From Candidatus Poribacteria bacterium (GTDB taxonomy: Bacteria; Poribacteria; WGA-4E; WGA-3G), in assembly GCA_022820835.1 (NCBI GenBank), contig JAJEET010000040.1, positions 1 to 43,044 on the forward strand: DNA of 43,044 nucleotides, read 5' to 3'. Positions 31,940-39,449 of the stretch are shown here, in pieces (position 1 is the first letter of the stretch; every line of letters begins with the position of its first letter). The notes under the pieces were generated by a model that was given only the letters and a program-made list of their open reading frames with translations, searched no databases and was not told where the DNA came from. The translations under genes were made by a program, and so were the position numbers.

Positions 31940-32094
31940 TAACGTGAACTTGAAAATAAATCTGTAGGTTGGGTTGAGCGGGAAATACACACTAAAAACC
32001 TCATAATTTCGACAAATATGCCGCTTTTCAAGGCACTTTCCGCATAAATAGCGGTAGCGAAACCCAACATCCCACTTTTATCAAACTCACGTTA
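31940..32094 (-). mobile_element. MITE-like element, copy 2 (155 bp)
   Basis: Read on the minus strand it begins TAACGTGAGTTTGATAAAAG, identical over 20 bases to the left end of copy 1. Its other end (TAACGTGAACTTGAAAATAA) differs from copy 1's right end by one base. It contains TGTAGGTTGGGTTGAGCG and GCGAAACCCAACATCCCA. It is about half the length of copy 1 and has no coding capacity. The rest of the 606-bp gap (31783-32388) holds the twin-hairpin repeat and a shared leader; I see no gene in it. Confidence 0.7.
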
Positions 32095-32363
32095 CTATCA
32101 AGCTTTCTTTACTGTAGCGGCAGAGCCAAAAAATTTGTTAACTTTTTCTTGAAAAAGTCGTTAAATTCTTTTAAAATTCTTGAAATGTGATTGGGAGAAT
32201 GTGCCTGTTTCTTTTCTGGTATAACGGATTGGAAAAAGGCACGTGACATCCGAAGTCCACTTAAAGTTGTCCAACGATGAGTCTTCATAGTGTAAAGTGC
32301 GTAGCTCGGAATGAAATAGAGAGCGGATTCAAGCAAAGAACGCTCAAGCACAAACTCACGTCA

Positions 32364-32388
32364 CTTAACCGCAAGGAATAATAAAAAA
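32364..32388 (+). promoter_or_regulatory. Conserved leader/ribosome-binding site (AACCGCAAGGAA)
   Basis: CTTAACCGCAAGGAATAAT plus an A-rich run precedes the ATG at 32389. It matches the leader of 2149 in 12 consecutive bases (AACCGCAAGGAA) with the same distance to the start codon. Confidence 0.55.
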
Positions 32389-33186
32389 ATGGTTGAACTT
32401 ACACGGAAAGACATCGAATTTTTCAAGACTGAGGGATACTTGGTGAAACGGAACGTCCTTGATCCAGAATTAATGGAGCGGGCGCGCGCAAGACTCTGGG
32501 ACGGCGCACCCGAAGGACGCAAACGTGAGGATCCCGAAACTTGGGTAGGTCCCTTCACCCCTGAAGAGGAAAACGTTGACAAAAACAATAATCGGCGCGG
32601 TTTCCGATGGAACTTCCGGGAACCCGGCGGCGAAGATTGGATGGTTCAACTCCTCGCTACCGATCCAAACGTCTGGCGGATGGCGGAGCAGCTGTTAGGC
32701 GAAGGGAATCTGGTACAACCGCAACGGGTACGCGGTATCTACTGCACGCTGCCTTACGGAGATGTTCCAAAGAAGTCAATCGGGTGTCATGTGGACGCTC
32801 ACCCGTTCCATCTCGGCGCAGTCGGGTATATTGACGATGTACCACCAGAAGGCGGCGGATTTACCGTCTGGCCAGGGAGCCATCAGGTCTTCTATTACGA
32901 TTATTATTCCCAATACAAGAACGAACCGACACCACAGTATGATGTCGATCGCGAGCGTATCAGCAGAGGTCCAGGCGTTGAATGCTACGGCAACGCAGGC
33001 GACATCGTCTTCTGGCATCATCGCATCGGACATGCTGCAGGACATAACTACTCGCGGCAGATCCGACAGGCAGTGCTATACGATTTCCGAAAAACTGAGT
33101 TGGAACGGACACAGGAAGAACCGCCAAATGAGGATATGTGGCGAGATTGGCCCGGCATCAAGGCATTAGACAGAGAGTTCTTGTAA
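32389..33186 (+). CDS. Phytanoyl-CoA dioxygenase (PhyH) family Fe(II)/2-oxoglutarate oxygenase
   Basis: This 265-residue protein has the double-stranded beta-helix signatures of PhyH. The iron-binding H134-x-D136 is in GCHVDAHPF, with WPGSHQ after the GGGF turn, the distal His215 in GHAAGHN and the 2-oxoglutarate-binding Arg226 in RQIRQAVLYDF. All ligands are present, so it should be an active hydroxylase. The N-terminal helix (FFKTEGYLVKRNVL) is typical of the family. The substrate is not predictable. It stands alone on the plus strand after a conserved leader and converges with the operon that ends in an isomerase. Confidence 0.9.
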   Translation: MVELTRKDIEFFKTEGYLVKRNVLDPELMERARARLWDGAPEGRKREDPETWVGPFTPEEENVDKNNNRRGFRWNFREPGGEDWMVQLLATDPNVWRMAEQLLGEGNLVQPQRVRGIYCTLPYGDVPKKSIGCHVDAHPFHLGAVGYIDDVPPEGGGFTVWPGSHQVFYYDYYSQYKNEPTPQYDVDRERISRGPGVECYGNAGDIVFWHHRIGHAAGHNYSRQIRQAVLYDFRKTELERTQEEPPNEDMWRDWPGIKALDREFL

Positions 33187-33213
33187 CACTTATCCGTCAA
33201 CCCAAAAAGAGTA

Positions 33214-33273
33214 CGAAAAAAGAGTGGAAGTGCGGAAGACTCACCCGTCCAATTTTCCAACCTTCCACTCTTT
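33214..33273 (-). terminator. Intrinsic terminator of the minus-strand oxygenase/dehydrogenase operon
   Basis: AAAGAGTGGAAG at 33219-33230 pairs perfectly over 12 bp with CTTCCACTCTTT at 33262-33273. On the minus strand the stem is followed by TTTTTT before CGTAC. It lies just after the isomerase stop and may also serve the plus-strand PhyH gene in the other direction. Confidence 0.75.
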
Positions 33274-33277
33274 CCCC

Positions 33278-34099
33278 TTATCGTAACCCTAACGCCTTCA
33301 ACGTACCCGCCATCATGTCGTAAGCAATCTGTGCCTTCTCCATCCGCATGTGTGGAAACGTTTCTACCGAGATATACTTATCATATCCCACTTTTCCTAA
33401 ACTCGCCGCAAAGGTCCGAAAATCCAACGCATCCCCCGCCTCACCCGGAATAAGAAACGTACTATACGGATACATGCCTGTTACACCTTTTACATGGCAA
33501 TGGGCAGTCAGCGGCCCCAGTCTTTCAGTAACCTCAGCGATGTCCTCACCAAGATGATAGAAATTAGTGATGTCATTGAGCGACTTCAGCGCGTCAGATC
33601 CGACGTGTTCAATCAGAAGCGTAACTTTTGCAGACGCATCAATCGTCGTCGCCTCGTGGTTGTGGATATTCATCGTTACCCCGAGATCTTCCGCACGGCG
33701 GCAGATCGGTTTCAGCACATCGACAAGGAGTCGCCACGCAAACGCATCACCTTTATCGCCACCATAGCCGGTAAGGAAATTGACACCCCCTGCCTCCAAT
33801 GCAACTGCCACATCTTGAAGAAGCGCGTAGTGGTCAACGGCTCCTTGTTGGTCTGCCATCGCCAGTTGGTATAGACCGCCTCCAGTAAACGGATTGATAA
33901 CAGACACCTTTAATCCGCTGTCGGATACCATCGTTTTGACATCTTTAAGCAGACCGTCTGTAACTTCGCCGGACCGGATATGTGCCTCTGGGCCGCACAT
34001 CATTTCAATCGCATCGTAGCCGGTATCGGCAAGAATCGTAATAACTTCTTGGAGCGGAAGGTCTTTCATCCCACCCGCGTGATAAGAAATTCCAATCAT
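33278..34099 (-). CDS. Sugar phosphate isomerase/epimerase (AP-endonuclease-2 TIM barrel family)
   Basis: This TIM-barrel protein of 273 residues has the metal-site residues expected of xylose-isomerase-like enzymes: Glu in YDAIEMM, MNIHNHEAT, TNFYHLGED, LTAHCHVKG and ISVETFPHM. Relatives act as inositol, hydroxypyruvate or tagatose-type isomerases and epimerases. I place the start at the ATG at 34099, which overlaps as ATGA the stop of the last WD40 blade upstream and gives the usual MIGISYHAGG N-terminus. A longer form from 34126 would read through propeller-coding DNA in another frame. It is the final gene of the operon, followed by a strong terminator. Confidence 0.85.
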   Translation of the reverse strand: MIGISYHAGGMKDLPLQEVITILADTGYDAIEMMCGPEAHIRSGEVTDGLLKDVKTMVSDSGLKVSVINPFTGGGLYQLAMADQQGAVDHYALLQDVAVALEAGGVNFLTGYGGDKGDAFAWRLLVDVLKPICRRAEDLGVTMNIHNHEATTIDASAKVTLLIEHVGSDALKSLNDITNFYHLGEDIAEVTERLGPLTAHCHVKGVTGMYPYSTFLIPGEAGDALDFRTFAASLGKVGYDKYISVETFPHMRMEKAQIAYDMMAGTLKALGLR

Positions 34100-34388
34100 C
34101 TGTTTGTTCTCCCAGTTATGTCCCATAGGTGGACAACTCCTTCATGGTCAACGCTTGCCAGTGTAATGCTATCGGGAGCGAATACCAAAGCGGTGATGTC
34201 TGATCCATGTCCAGTAAGTACGGACAGCAGCCGACGGTTTGACACATCCCACCAGTATAATAGATGCAGCGATCCACCTTTTCTTTTTCAATCGCTGTCC
34301 AGGCATCCTACCATCCGCACGCCATCTGGTATGTTCGCGCAATCGTTGTCTCGTTCTCATCTTATTTCCCCCGAACGCTACAACAAAC
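34096..34388 (-). pseudogene. Frameshifted 3' remainder of the WD40 gene
   Basis: Downstream of the WD40 stop (34389-34391), propeller-like sequence continues in other frames. From about 34287 to the TGA at 34096-34098 a frame encodes LYWWDVSNRRLL, LTGHGSDITALVFAPD and GVVHLWDITG, which is a near-complete WD40 blade with no start codon of its own. The roughly 100 bases between contain FVVAFGGNK in one frame and NETTIARTYQMA in another. At least two frame changes or a stop plus frameshift separate the parts. Programmed frameshifting is possible but no slippery site is obvious. Confidence 0.65.
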
Positions 34389-35282
34389 TCATCGGTCCCA
34401 TATAAGAAGCGAGCCACCGTGTGTGATACATATCAGTTCAGTATCATCTCCCGAAAACACTAACTCTTGGGCAGCTCCCTCCGGTACCGAAAACGACGCT
34501 ATTAGGGCATCTGTCCCCACATCCCACACTTGAATGTGTCGATCTCTTCCACCACTCACAAGTAATTCACCGTCGCCAGAAAAGGTCAGCGCACTGACCG
34601 AGTCGGTATGTCCTCTGAAGAGCGAAATCAGATGCTCATCGTCTATATCCCACAATCGAACGAGTGTGTCCGAACCACCACTTACCAGCGACTTACCTTG
34701 TGGCGAAAATGCCAGCGCCAAAACAAGTCCATCGTGCGCTGAAAAGGTTGATAGAAGTTGCCCAGTCTCAACTTCCCACAACCGAATTTTGCCGTCACCA
34801 CTGCCACTCGCAAGTGTCGCGCCATCGGGAGAGAATGCTAAACTTCTAATGCGTCCGGGTGCTTCAGCGGGAGTCGCAAGCAACCGCTCCGTACGCGGAT
34901 CCCACCCAGGCAACGGTACCCCGTCCGGTGATGAAGACGCTAACGCCTGCACCAGATTGGAATTCCCAGCGAGCGTCAGCACTTCGCGAGCCGTCTCAGT
35001 ATCCCACAATCGGAGCGTGTTATCTTCACTTCCACTCGCAAGAAGCGAGTTATCCGGTGCAAACGCCAAGGCACGTACCCGTTCCGTATAACCTGAAAGC
35101 ATGGCAAATTGCGAGCCACTGGCGGTGTCATATATCCAAACGCGCCCATCGCCACCTGCAGCGAGCCGGGTACCATCTGGTGAAAAAGCGATGTCTGTTA
35201 CCTGCTTTTTTTTCAGCCGTCCTTTAAGTCCCGGTGGCAACTCAGATTCAGTGTAATTTTGAAACAAGTCTGTATTTTCCAT
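34389..35282 (-). CDS. WD40 repeat protein, probably truncated by frameshift
   Basis: This 297-residue protein has no signal peptide and about five to six WD40 blades: DIAFSPDGTRLAAGGDGRVWIYD, LAFAPDNSLLASGSEDNTLRLWD, LAFSPDGATLASGSGDGKIRLWE, LAFSPQGKSLVSGGSDTLVRLWD and LTFSGDGELLVSGGRDRHIQVWD, then LICITHGGSLLIWD. A propeller normally closes with seven blades, and the missing blade lies just downstream in another frame. The insert ALASSSPDGVPLPGWDPRT breaks blade 3. The start is ATG 35282 with a weak AGGGA upstream. It lies 22 bases after the MDR dehydrogenase and was coupled to the isomerase through the original stop. Confidence 0.75.
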   Translation of the reverse strand: MENTDLFQNYTESELPPGLKGRLKKKQVTDIAFSPDGTRLAAGGDGRVWIYDTASGSQFAMLSGYTERVRALAFAPDNSLLASGSEDNTLRLWDTETAREVLTLAGNSNLVQALASSSPDGVPLPGWDPRTERLLATPAEAPGRIRSLAFSPDGATLASGSGDGKIRLWEVETGQLLSTFSAHDGLVLALAFSPQGKSLVSGGSDTLVRLWDIDDEHLISLFRGHTDSVSALTFSGDGELLVSGGRDRHIQVWDVGTDALIASFSVPEGAAQELVFSGDDTELICITHGGSLLIWDR

Positions 35283-35304
35283 AATGTTTTTTCCCTAATA
35301 CAAA

Positions 35305-36333
35305 TTAGGCAGAAGCAGTCCAATCCAAAACAACCCCTGTATATACATTCGGTTCATTCAGAAGACCATCGTAAGCCTGTTTAATGTGTTCCGGTTCGAG
35401 GCGATGCGAAATTAAGGGTCCAACATGCAGCTGCCCGCGCGCCATCCAGTCAAAAATAGTCTGTTGTTTACGCCACTGAGAAGTCCGGTTACCGACATCA
35501 GGGTACATCGGAACACACCATTCCAATGCCCCGCGGATCGTAATCCAGCGCAGATGCGTGTCCGACAGTAACTCAGTCAAATCCCCAGGCACCGAGACAC
35601 GCGGCGACCCAAGAATGATGATCTGCCCGTGGCTGGTAGTAGCACGGAGTGCCTGCATGACGACCGCACTATGCCCAACCGCATCAACAGTAATATTCCC
35701 GAGTACGCCGCCAGTGATTTCCTGAATCTGTGCTTGCACCTCATCAGCATTCCCACCGACGGTGGTTTCAATACCGCACCGCTGCGCCAGTTCACGCCGC
35801 GCTGCTACCGGATCAACACCGATGACGCGACAGCCATGAAGCTGAAACATTTGCGATGCGAGGTTCCCGACGAGCCCTAATCCGAAGACCACAACCCACC
35901 GGTTCGTACCGATGTCGCCGACAATAATCGCTGTCATCGCAACACCCGCCATCCGTGATGCCGCAACAACTGCTGGATCTAACGATTCTCTAACGGGGAC
36001 AACGAGCCGATCCTGCGAATAGCGAACCGTTGAAGCGTGTCGTCCATAAGTAAAAACTCGGTCACCGACAGCCGCGCGGGTAACGCCTGTACCAACCTCA
36101 CGCACAATGCCGACATTCGCATAACCAGAACGCCACGGATACGCACACCACGAACCCTCTTGAAAAACTTTCGGCTCCCTGCCAGTGTAGTTCGCGAGTT
36201 CCGTTCCACTACTAATGAAAGTGTATTCTGCGTCTATCAATAATTCATTAGCAGCAAGCACCGGAGTGCTCATCTCATTCGTCTGCAGTTCAACTCGGTT
36301 CTGACCGGTTACAACGACTTCTCTTATTTTCAT
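35305..36333 (-). CDS. Zinc-free MDR-superfamily dehydrogenase (ISSGTE type)
   Basis: This 342-residue protein resembles the dehydrogenase at 25599 but is longer. It has a GroES-like domain with TFISSGTELANY in place of the catalytic zinc site, AYPWRSGYANVG, and a Rossmann motif VVVFGLGLVGNLASQMF (about 148-164). There is no structural zinc cluster. The C-terminal MARGQLHVGPLISHRLEPEHIKQAYDGLL segment is the usual end of this group. The ATG overlaps the DUF202 stop as ATGA. In the operon with an oxygenase and an isomerase it probably oxidises a polyol, sugar or inositol-like compound; that is inferred from context. Confidence 0.87.
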   Translation of the reverse strand: MKIREVVVTGQNRVELQTNEMSTPVLAANELLIDAEYTFISSGTELANYTGREPKVFQEGSWCAYPWRSGYANVGIVREVGTGVTRAAVGDRVFTYGRHASTVRYSQDRLVVPVRESLDPAVVAASRMAGVAMTAIIVGDIGTNRWVVVFGLGLVGNLASQMFQLHGCRVIGVDPVAARRELAQRCGIETTVGGNADEVQAQIQEITGGVLGNITVDAVGHSAVVMQALRATTSHGQIIILGSPRVSVPGDLTELLSDTHLRWITIRGALEWCVPMYPDVGNRTSQWRKQQTIFDWMARGQLHVGPLISHRLEPEHIKQAYDGLLNEPNVYTGVVLDWTASA

Positions 36334-36680
36334 GATATTTCTCTGCCCTCTAATTCTCTAAGTTCTGCCTGTTTGATTTTACAAATGAGTGCCTGCATAC
36401 GTTTGTATCTCACGAGTCCAACAAAAAAGGTAGCGATACCGAGTAGAATAAAAATGATGCCGATGACCTCAACAACATGCGAACTAAAAATAGCAACCTG
36501 CGTGCTAAAGATGTCCTTAAAGTGTACAAAGGATAAACCAGCAACAAACAGTGTTAACGCCGTACGGATATACGCGAGAAAAGTTCGCTCGTTGGCGAGG
36601 ATCGTCCGGTCCGCAGCGAGATGATCCCGTAAGATGAGTTGGTCTTCAAAGTCTTTATAAGGTGTAGATTCGTCTGACAT
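36330..36680 (-). CDS. DUF202 family membrane protein
   Basis: This 116-residue protein has the DUF202 signature DHLAADRTILANERTFLAYIRTAL (about 19-42), followed by a hydrophobic helix (LFVAGLSFVHF) and a second pair of helices (VVEVIGIIFILLGIATFFVGLV). The C-terminus is basic. DUF202 proteins resemble the transmembrane module of the yeast VTC complex and YidH/YidG; their role in bacteria is poorly defined. It sits between a small membrane protein and the dehydrogenase in a tightly packed operon. Confidence 0.87.
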   Translation of the reverse strand: MSDESTPYKDFEDQLILRDHLAADRTILANERTFLAYIRTALTLFVAGLSFVHFKDIFSTQVAIFSSHVVEVIGIIFILLGIATFFVGLVRYKRMQALICKIKQAELRELEGREIS

Positions 36681-36699
36681 TCGTTCTCTACCTTTTTAT

Positions 36700-37119
36700 T
36701 TAAAAGATATTAAAAATAATAACCCCTACCAACCATCCATAAAAGGTTCGCATGCGCCGTAGTCGTTTTGCAATATGCTGATATTCTACTGTGTAGCGCG
36801 CGGGATTTTGGAAATAGCGTTCTCGGCGTTCCGGCGTGGACAAGTCAATTGGCGGTGTTAAGGCTCGCAGGACAACAGCACTTATACCCAACAGGACAAT
36901 GTTGAGGACAGGCACGATACTGAGTATCACACCAAGCAGGGGCCATCGCCACTTTGAGACGCTTTGCGATGCGTCGGACCTCGCAGCGTGGATCAGTGAT
37001 ACAGAAGGCGTTTTCAATTCAGCACCCATGCGCGATGCCGATGTAGTTGACAGAAACACCCGCACACCGTGCCTTTCCATGAGCGAAAGGTCGTTTCCAC
37101 TGACCCCGCATAAGCGCAT
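36700..37119 (-). CDS. Small membrane protein of unknown function
   Basis: The ATG at 37119 overlaps the stop of the upstream oxygenase as TGATG; a TTG at 37122 is also in frame. The product of about 139 residues has a polar N-terminus of about 55 residues and a hydrophobic segment (WPLLGVILSIVPVLNIVLLGISAVVL). A charged stretch (STPERRERYFQNPARYTVEYQ) and a final helix (FYGWLVGVIIFNIF) follow. No family is recognised. The N-terminal part has little protein-like character, so translation could begin later, for example at the internal Met of MGAELKTP. The charged loop and two helices look real. Confidence 0.55.
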   Translation of the reverse strand: MRLCGVSGNDLSLMERHGVRVFLSTTSASRMGAELKTPSVSLIHAARSDASQSVSKWRWPLLGVILSIVPVLNIVLLGISAVVLRALTPPIDLSTPERRERYFQNPARYTVEYQHIAKRLRRMRTFYGWLVGVIIFNIF

Positions 37120-37862
37120 CAACCTTCATAGCGTAGGTTTTTTCCGTTATCAGGACCCCCTTGATGCCAAACCCAAACATCCCGAAAATACGCCTGTTTT
37201 TCTGGCGGTAATCCTTCAATAATGTGCTGCGGCACGGAAGGTCTATGGAATTGACATCCGACGAAATTGTAGCAATTGAAAACTGCAATTCGAGGACGAT
37301 CCGGATTCGTCCACTCGACTCCCGAATGACAGAGGTTTTCCGTAAAGATAACCACAGAACCCGGCGGACAACTATACGTTTCAAAGAGCGGCGAATCCGT
37401 CTGGCGGTGCACTTCAGGAATACCAAAATTCGCTTTATGGCTCCCCGGCAAAAACAGGGTCCCGCCTTCTCCCGCTTTGACTTCGTTGAGTTCAAAAACA
37501 ACCCGCGTCAGTGCCGAGTATATCTGCCCGCCATGACACTGATAACTGAAGTTCGGGTTTACGTTCCGCACACCACCGTGCGGAGGCGGCCCACCGTCGC
37601 CCGCGTGCCGATAGGTGAACCAACTCGACTCCATCCGAATTTCTCCGAGAATCTCACGAAGAATGTCAATTACAACAGGATGATCAATTAATAACGAGGC
37701 AGTCCCACCCGGAAACCGTCGCTCGTGCAGCGGTAAAGACTCCGGATCGGTGCGGATCGTTTCAATCTGTGATTTCAATGCCGAGATTTCCGAAGTCGTC
37801 AAAACTTCAGGAATTAACAGGTATCCCTTGAGATCAAAGATAAATTTCTGCTCTTCAGTCAT
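37119..37862 (-). CDS. PhyH-like oxygenase with HxG in place of the HxD iron motif
   Basis: The start is the ATG at 37862, because GGAGG lies 7 bases upstream; a longer frame begins inside that leader. The 247-residue protein aligns with PhyH enzymes: FIFDLKGYLLIPEVL at the N-terminus, GGTLFLPGSHK after the beta-turn, distal His179 in LCHSGVEW and Arg191 in PDRPRIAVF. Where HxD is expected there is C-H110-G-G112-Q, so the carboxylate ligand is missing. In Fe/2-oxoglutarate halogenases Ala or Gly replaces Asp to make room for chloride. Loss of activity, or use of another residue, is equally possible. It is the first gene of the six-gene operon and has its own promoter. Confidence 0.85.
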   Translation of the reverse strand: MTEEQKFIFDLKGYLLIPEVLTTSEISALKSQIETIRTDPESLPLHERRFPGGTASLLIDHPVVIDILREILGEIRMESSWFTYRHAGDGGPPPHGGVRNVNPNFSYQCHGGQIYSALTRVVFELNEVKAGEGGTLFLPGSHKANFGIPEVHRQTDSPLFETYSCPPGSVVIFTENLCHSGVEWTNPDRPRIAVFNCYNFVGCQFHRPSVPQHIIEGLPPEKQAYFRDVWVWHQGGPDNGKNLRYEG

Positions 37863-37905
37863 AACAAGTCCTCCAAAAAACAATGCATTCGACCCTCTTG
37901 ATACT

Positions 37906-37933
37906 ATTATAACAGATTTTTCATTTTATTCAA
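37906..37933 (-). promoter_or_regulatory. Promoter of the minus-strand oxygenase operon
   Basis: On the minus strand TTGAAT (37933-37928) and a consensus TATAAT (37911-37906) are 16 bases apart. The transcript would start near 37899, about 37 bases before the ATG at 37862. Confidence 0.65.
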
Positions 37934-37964
37934 ATGCTTTTTCTTGTTTCTACAAACAATACTC

Positions 37965-37999
37965 ACCGATGGCTGTCGCTAACTGAAAACTGAAAACTT
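37965..37999. repeat. AACTGAAAACTGAAAAC-type intergenic repeat
   Basis: GATGGCTGTCGCTAACTGAA followed by AACTGAAAAC is another member of the ACTGA-type repeat seen at 13800 and 28051. It lies between the divergent promoters at 37.92 and 38.03 kb. Confidence 0.45.
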
Positions 38000-38021
38000 T
38001 CAAAAAAATAATCGCCTTTCC

Positions 38022-38051
38022 TTGACACTAACGCATACTAAATGCTATACT
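38022..38051 (+). promoter_or_regulatory. Promoter of the CADD-like gene
   Basis: A consensus TTGACA at 38022-38027 and TATACT at 38046-38051 are separated by 18 bases. The transcript would start near 38058, leaving a 110-base leader before ATG 38169. Confidence 0.7.
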
Positions 38052-38168
38052 AAAAATCAGTTCACGGACAGCGTTTTTCAAAATTGTTTGCAAATCGAAA
38101 ATTTGCTATCACCAACAGGGCCGTGCGATAGAATTTATTTTATCAAAAAGAATGGAGTAACCAATTTA

Positions 38169-38759
38169 ATGGATTTCAAACAGACGTTAGACAACAAAAT
38201 CTCAGATTACAACCTACTCAACCATCCGTTTTACCAAGCGTGGAGTACTGGCGAATTACCAGTCGAAGTATTACGCACTTATGCCCGCGAATACGGCACC
38301 TTTATCGCTACGATACCAAACGGTTGGGAAACAATCAACGATGCCGAAATCGCAGCAGAAGAGACGGAACACATTGATATGTGGGCTGATTTCGCCGACG
38401 GACTCGATACTGTTGTCTCTGAAGCCGAGATCCCGGAGGTGAAGGCACTGCTCCAGACAGCAGACGAACTCTTCTCCGAACCGGTAACCGCACTCGGTGC
38501 ACTCTATGCCTTCGAGGCACAGCAACCGGCAACCTCGCAATCGAAACTCGCAGGTTTGCAAGCGTTCTACCAACTTCCGAAGACCGTAGAACCCTATTTT
38601 GAAACGCATTCCCACAATGAGCATGAAGCCGAAAAACTGTTAGAATGCATCAGTACTTTACCGTCGGAATCTCACGCGACTGTCGTGCAAGCATGTGAGC
38701 AGATGAGTGCTGCCCTGTGGAACGCGCTCACAGGAATTCACGATGCCAAATGCGCATGA
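38169..38759 (+). CDS. Haem-oxygenase-fold protein, CADD/TENA-THI4/PqqC-like
   Basis: The start is ATG 38169, with GGAG 11 bases upstream; the longer open frame upstream includes the promoter. The 196-residue product begins like CADD-type proteins (NHPFYQAWSTGELPVEVLRTYAREYGTF). It has candidate metal ligands on helices in the expected order: AAEETEHIDMW, YAFEAQQPATSQSK and FETHSHNEHEAEKL. CADD of Chlamydia is a di-iron enzyme that makes p-aminobenzoate from its own tyrosine, whereas TENA and PqqC relatives act on thiamine or PQQ precursors. Which of these applies is not decided by sequence. The SnoaL-like gene overlaps its 3' end by 17 bases. Confidence 0.8.
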   Translation: MDFKQTLDNKISDYNLLNHPFYQAWSTGELPVEVLRTYAREYGTFIATIPNGWETINDAEIAAEETEHIDMWADFADGLDTVVSEAEIPEVKALLQTADELFSEPVTALGALYAFEAQQPATSQSKLAGLQAFYQLPKTVEPYFETHSHNEHEAEKLLECISTLPSESHATVVQACEQMSAALWNALTGIHDAKCA

Positions 38760-39141
38760 TACAGTAAAGTCATATTTCGACGCACTCGTTGCCAGAGATG
38801 CTGAAACCCTCATTGCAATGATGCTACCCGCCGCACACTACGTCAAGATCGGGACCGATGCAGGCGAAGTTGTTCAAGGCAGCACAGAAATCGCGGCGTA
38901 TTACCGAAACCACGTCGCAAGCACTGAGGATTTCAGCATTCAGTTTATCAACCTTGACGTGCAGGAACGAGAGGACACTGCTTGGTTCTATACGCGACAG
39001 GTCTGGAAACTCAAATGGCAAGGCACACCTGAGGAATTCGTGATGCGGATGACAGGCATCTTGGAAAAAATAGATAACTCATGGAAATTCGCACAGATCC
39101 ACGCCTCAATCGGTGTACCAACAACGGAAGACGCATTGTGA
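38743..39141 (+). CDS. SnoaL-like/NTF2-fold protein
   Basis: ATG 38743 has AGGA 7 bases upstream and lies inside the end of the CADD-like gene in another frame. The 132-residue product has the alpha+beta barrel pattern of SnoaL_3 proteins: an N-terminal helix pair (HDTVKSYFDALVARDAETLIAMM), YVKIGTDAGEVVQG, then strands around AWFYTRQVWKLKW and MRMTGILEKIDNSWKFAQIHASIGVP. The family includes ketosteroid-isomerase-like enzymes and many proteins without known activity. The overlap suggests that it works with the haem-oxygenase-fold protein. Confidence 0.82.
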   Translation: MPNAHDTVKSYFDALVARDAETLIAMMLPAAHYVKIGTDAGEVVQGSTEIAAYYRNHVASTEDFSIQFINLDVQEREDTAWFYTRQVWKLKWQGTPEEFVMRMTGILEKIDNSWKFAQIHASIGVPTTEDAL

Positions 39142-39376
39142 TAACTCTGTTCAAATAACAGATAATTGCCAGCCGGTGGAGCGACACTAAGACGGTCATC
39201 TCTCTGAGTAAACCGCAGTTGCTATGGAACCGAGGTCTCCCTGCCTTTAGGTAGTGGTCGCTATCGCTGCCGTTGATGTGTATTTTAGGGGTTTCTCAAA
39301 AAGTAAAAAAGAATCATGGTTAAAAACCGATCCCATTAAAGAAAAAGCACACTTAATACCAAAAACTTTACACCGT

Positions 39377-39406
39377 TTGGTCTAAAAAACTGTAGTGTGC
39401 TATAAT
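39377..39406 (+). promoter_or_regulatory. Promoter of the PfkB kinase gene
   Basis: TATAAT at 39401-39406 is a consensus -10; TTGGTC at 39377-39382 is a weak -35 at 18 bases. An upstream in-frame ATG at 39405 lies within the -10 and cannot be translated from this promoter. The rest of 39142-39376 shows no gene. Confidence 0.55.
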
Positions 39407-39449
39407 GAACATCTATCATCGGTGGCTGGCGAGACATCGGAGGAACACC

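Noticed and set aside
32109..32351. 80-codon minus-strand frame in the gap before the PhyH gene
   Set aside because: No ribosome site, no recognisable domain, and it sits in repeat-rich intergenic DNA.
33494..33874. Plus-strand frame opposite the sugar isomerase gene
   Set aside because: Antisense to a well-supported TIM-barrel gene and without its own start signals.
34169..34417. 82-codon minus-strand frame (ARFLYGTDEFVVAFGG...) as a separate gene
   Set aside because: It is out-of-frame propeller-coding DNA and is better explained as part of the frameshifted WD40 remainder.
39180..39300. Possible tRNA or riboswitch in the gap before the kinase gene
   Set aside because: No cloverleaf, no conserved T-loop sequence and no convincing multi-stem fold could be drawn.
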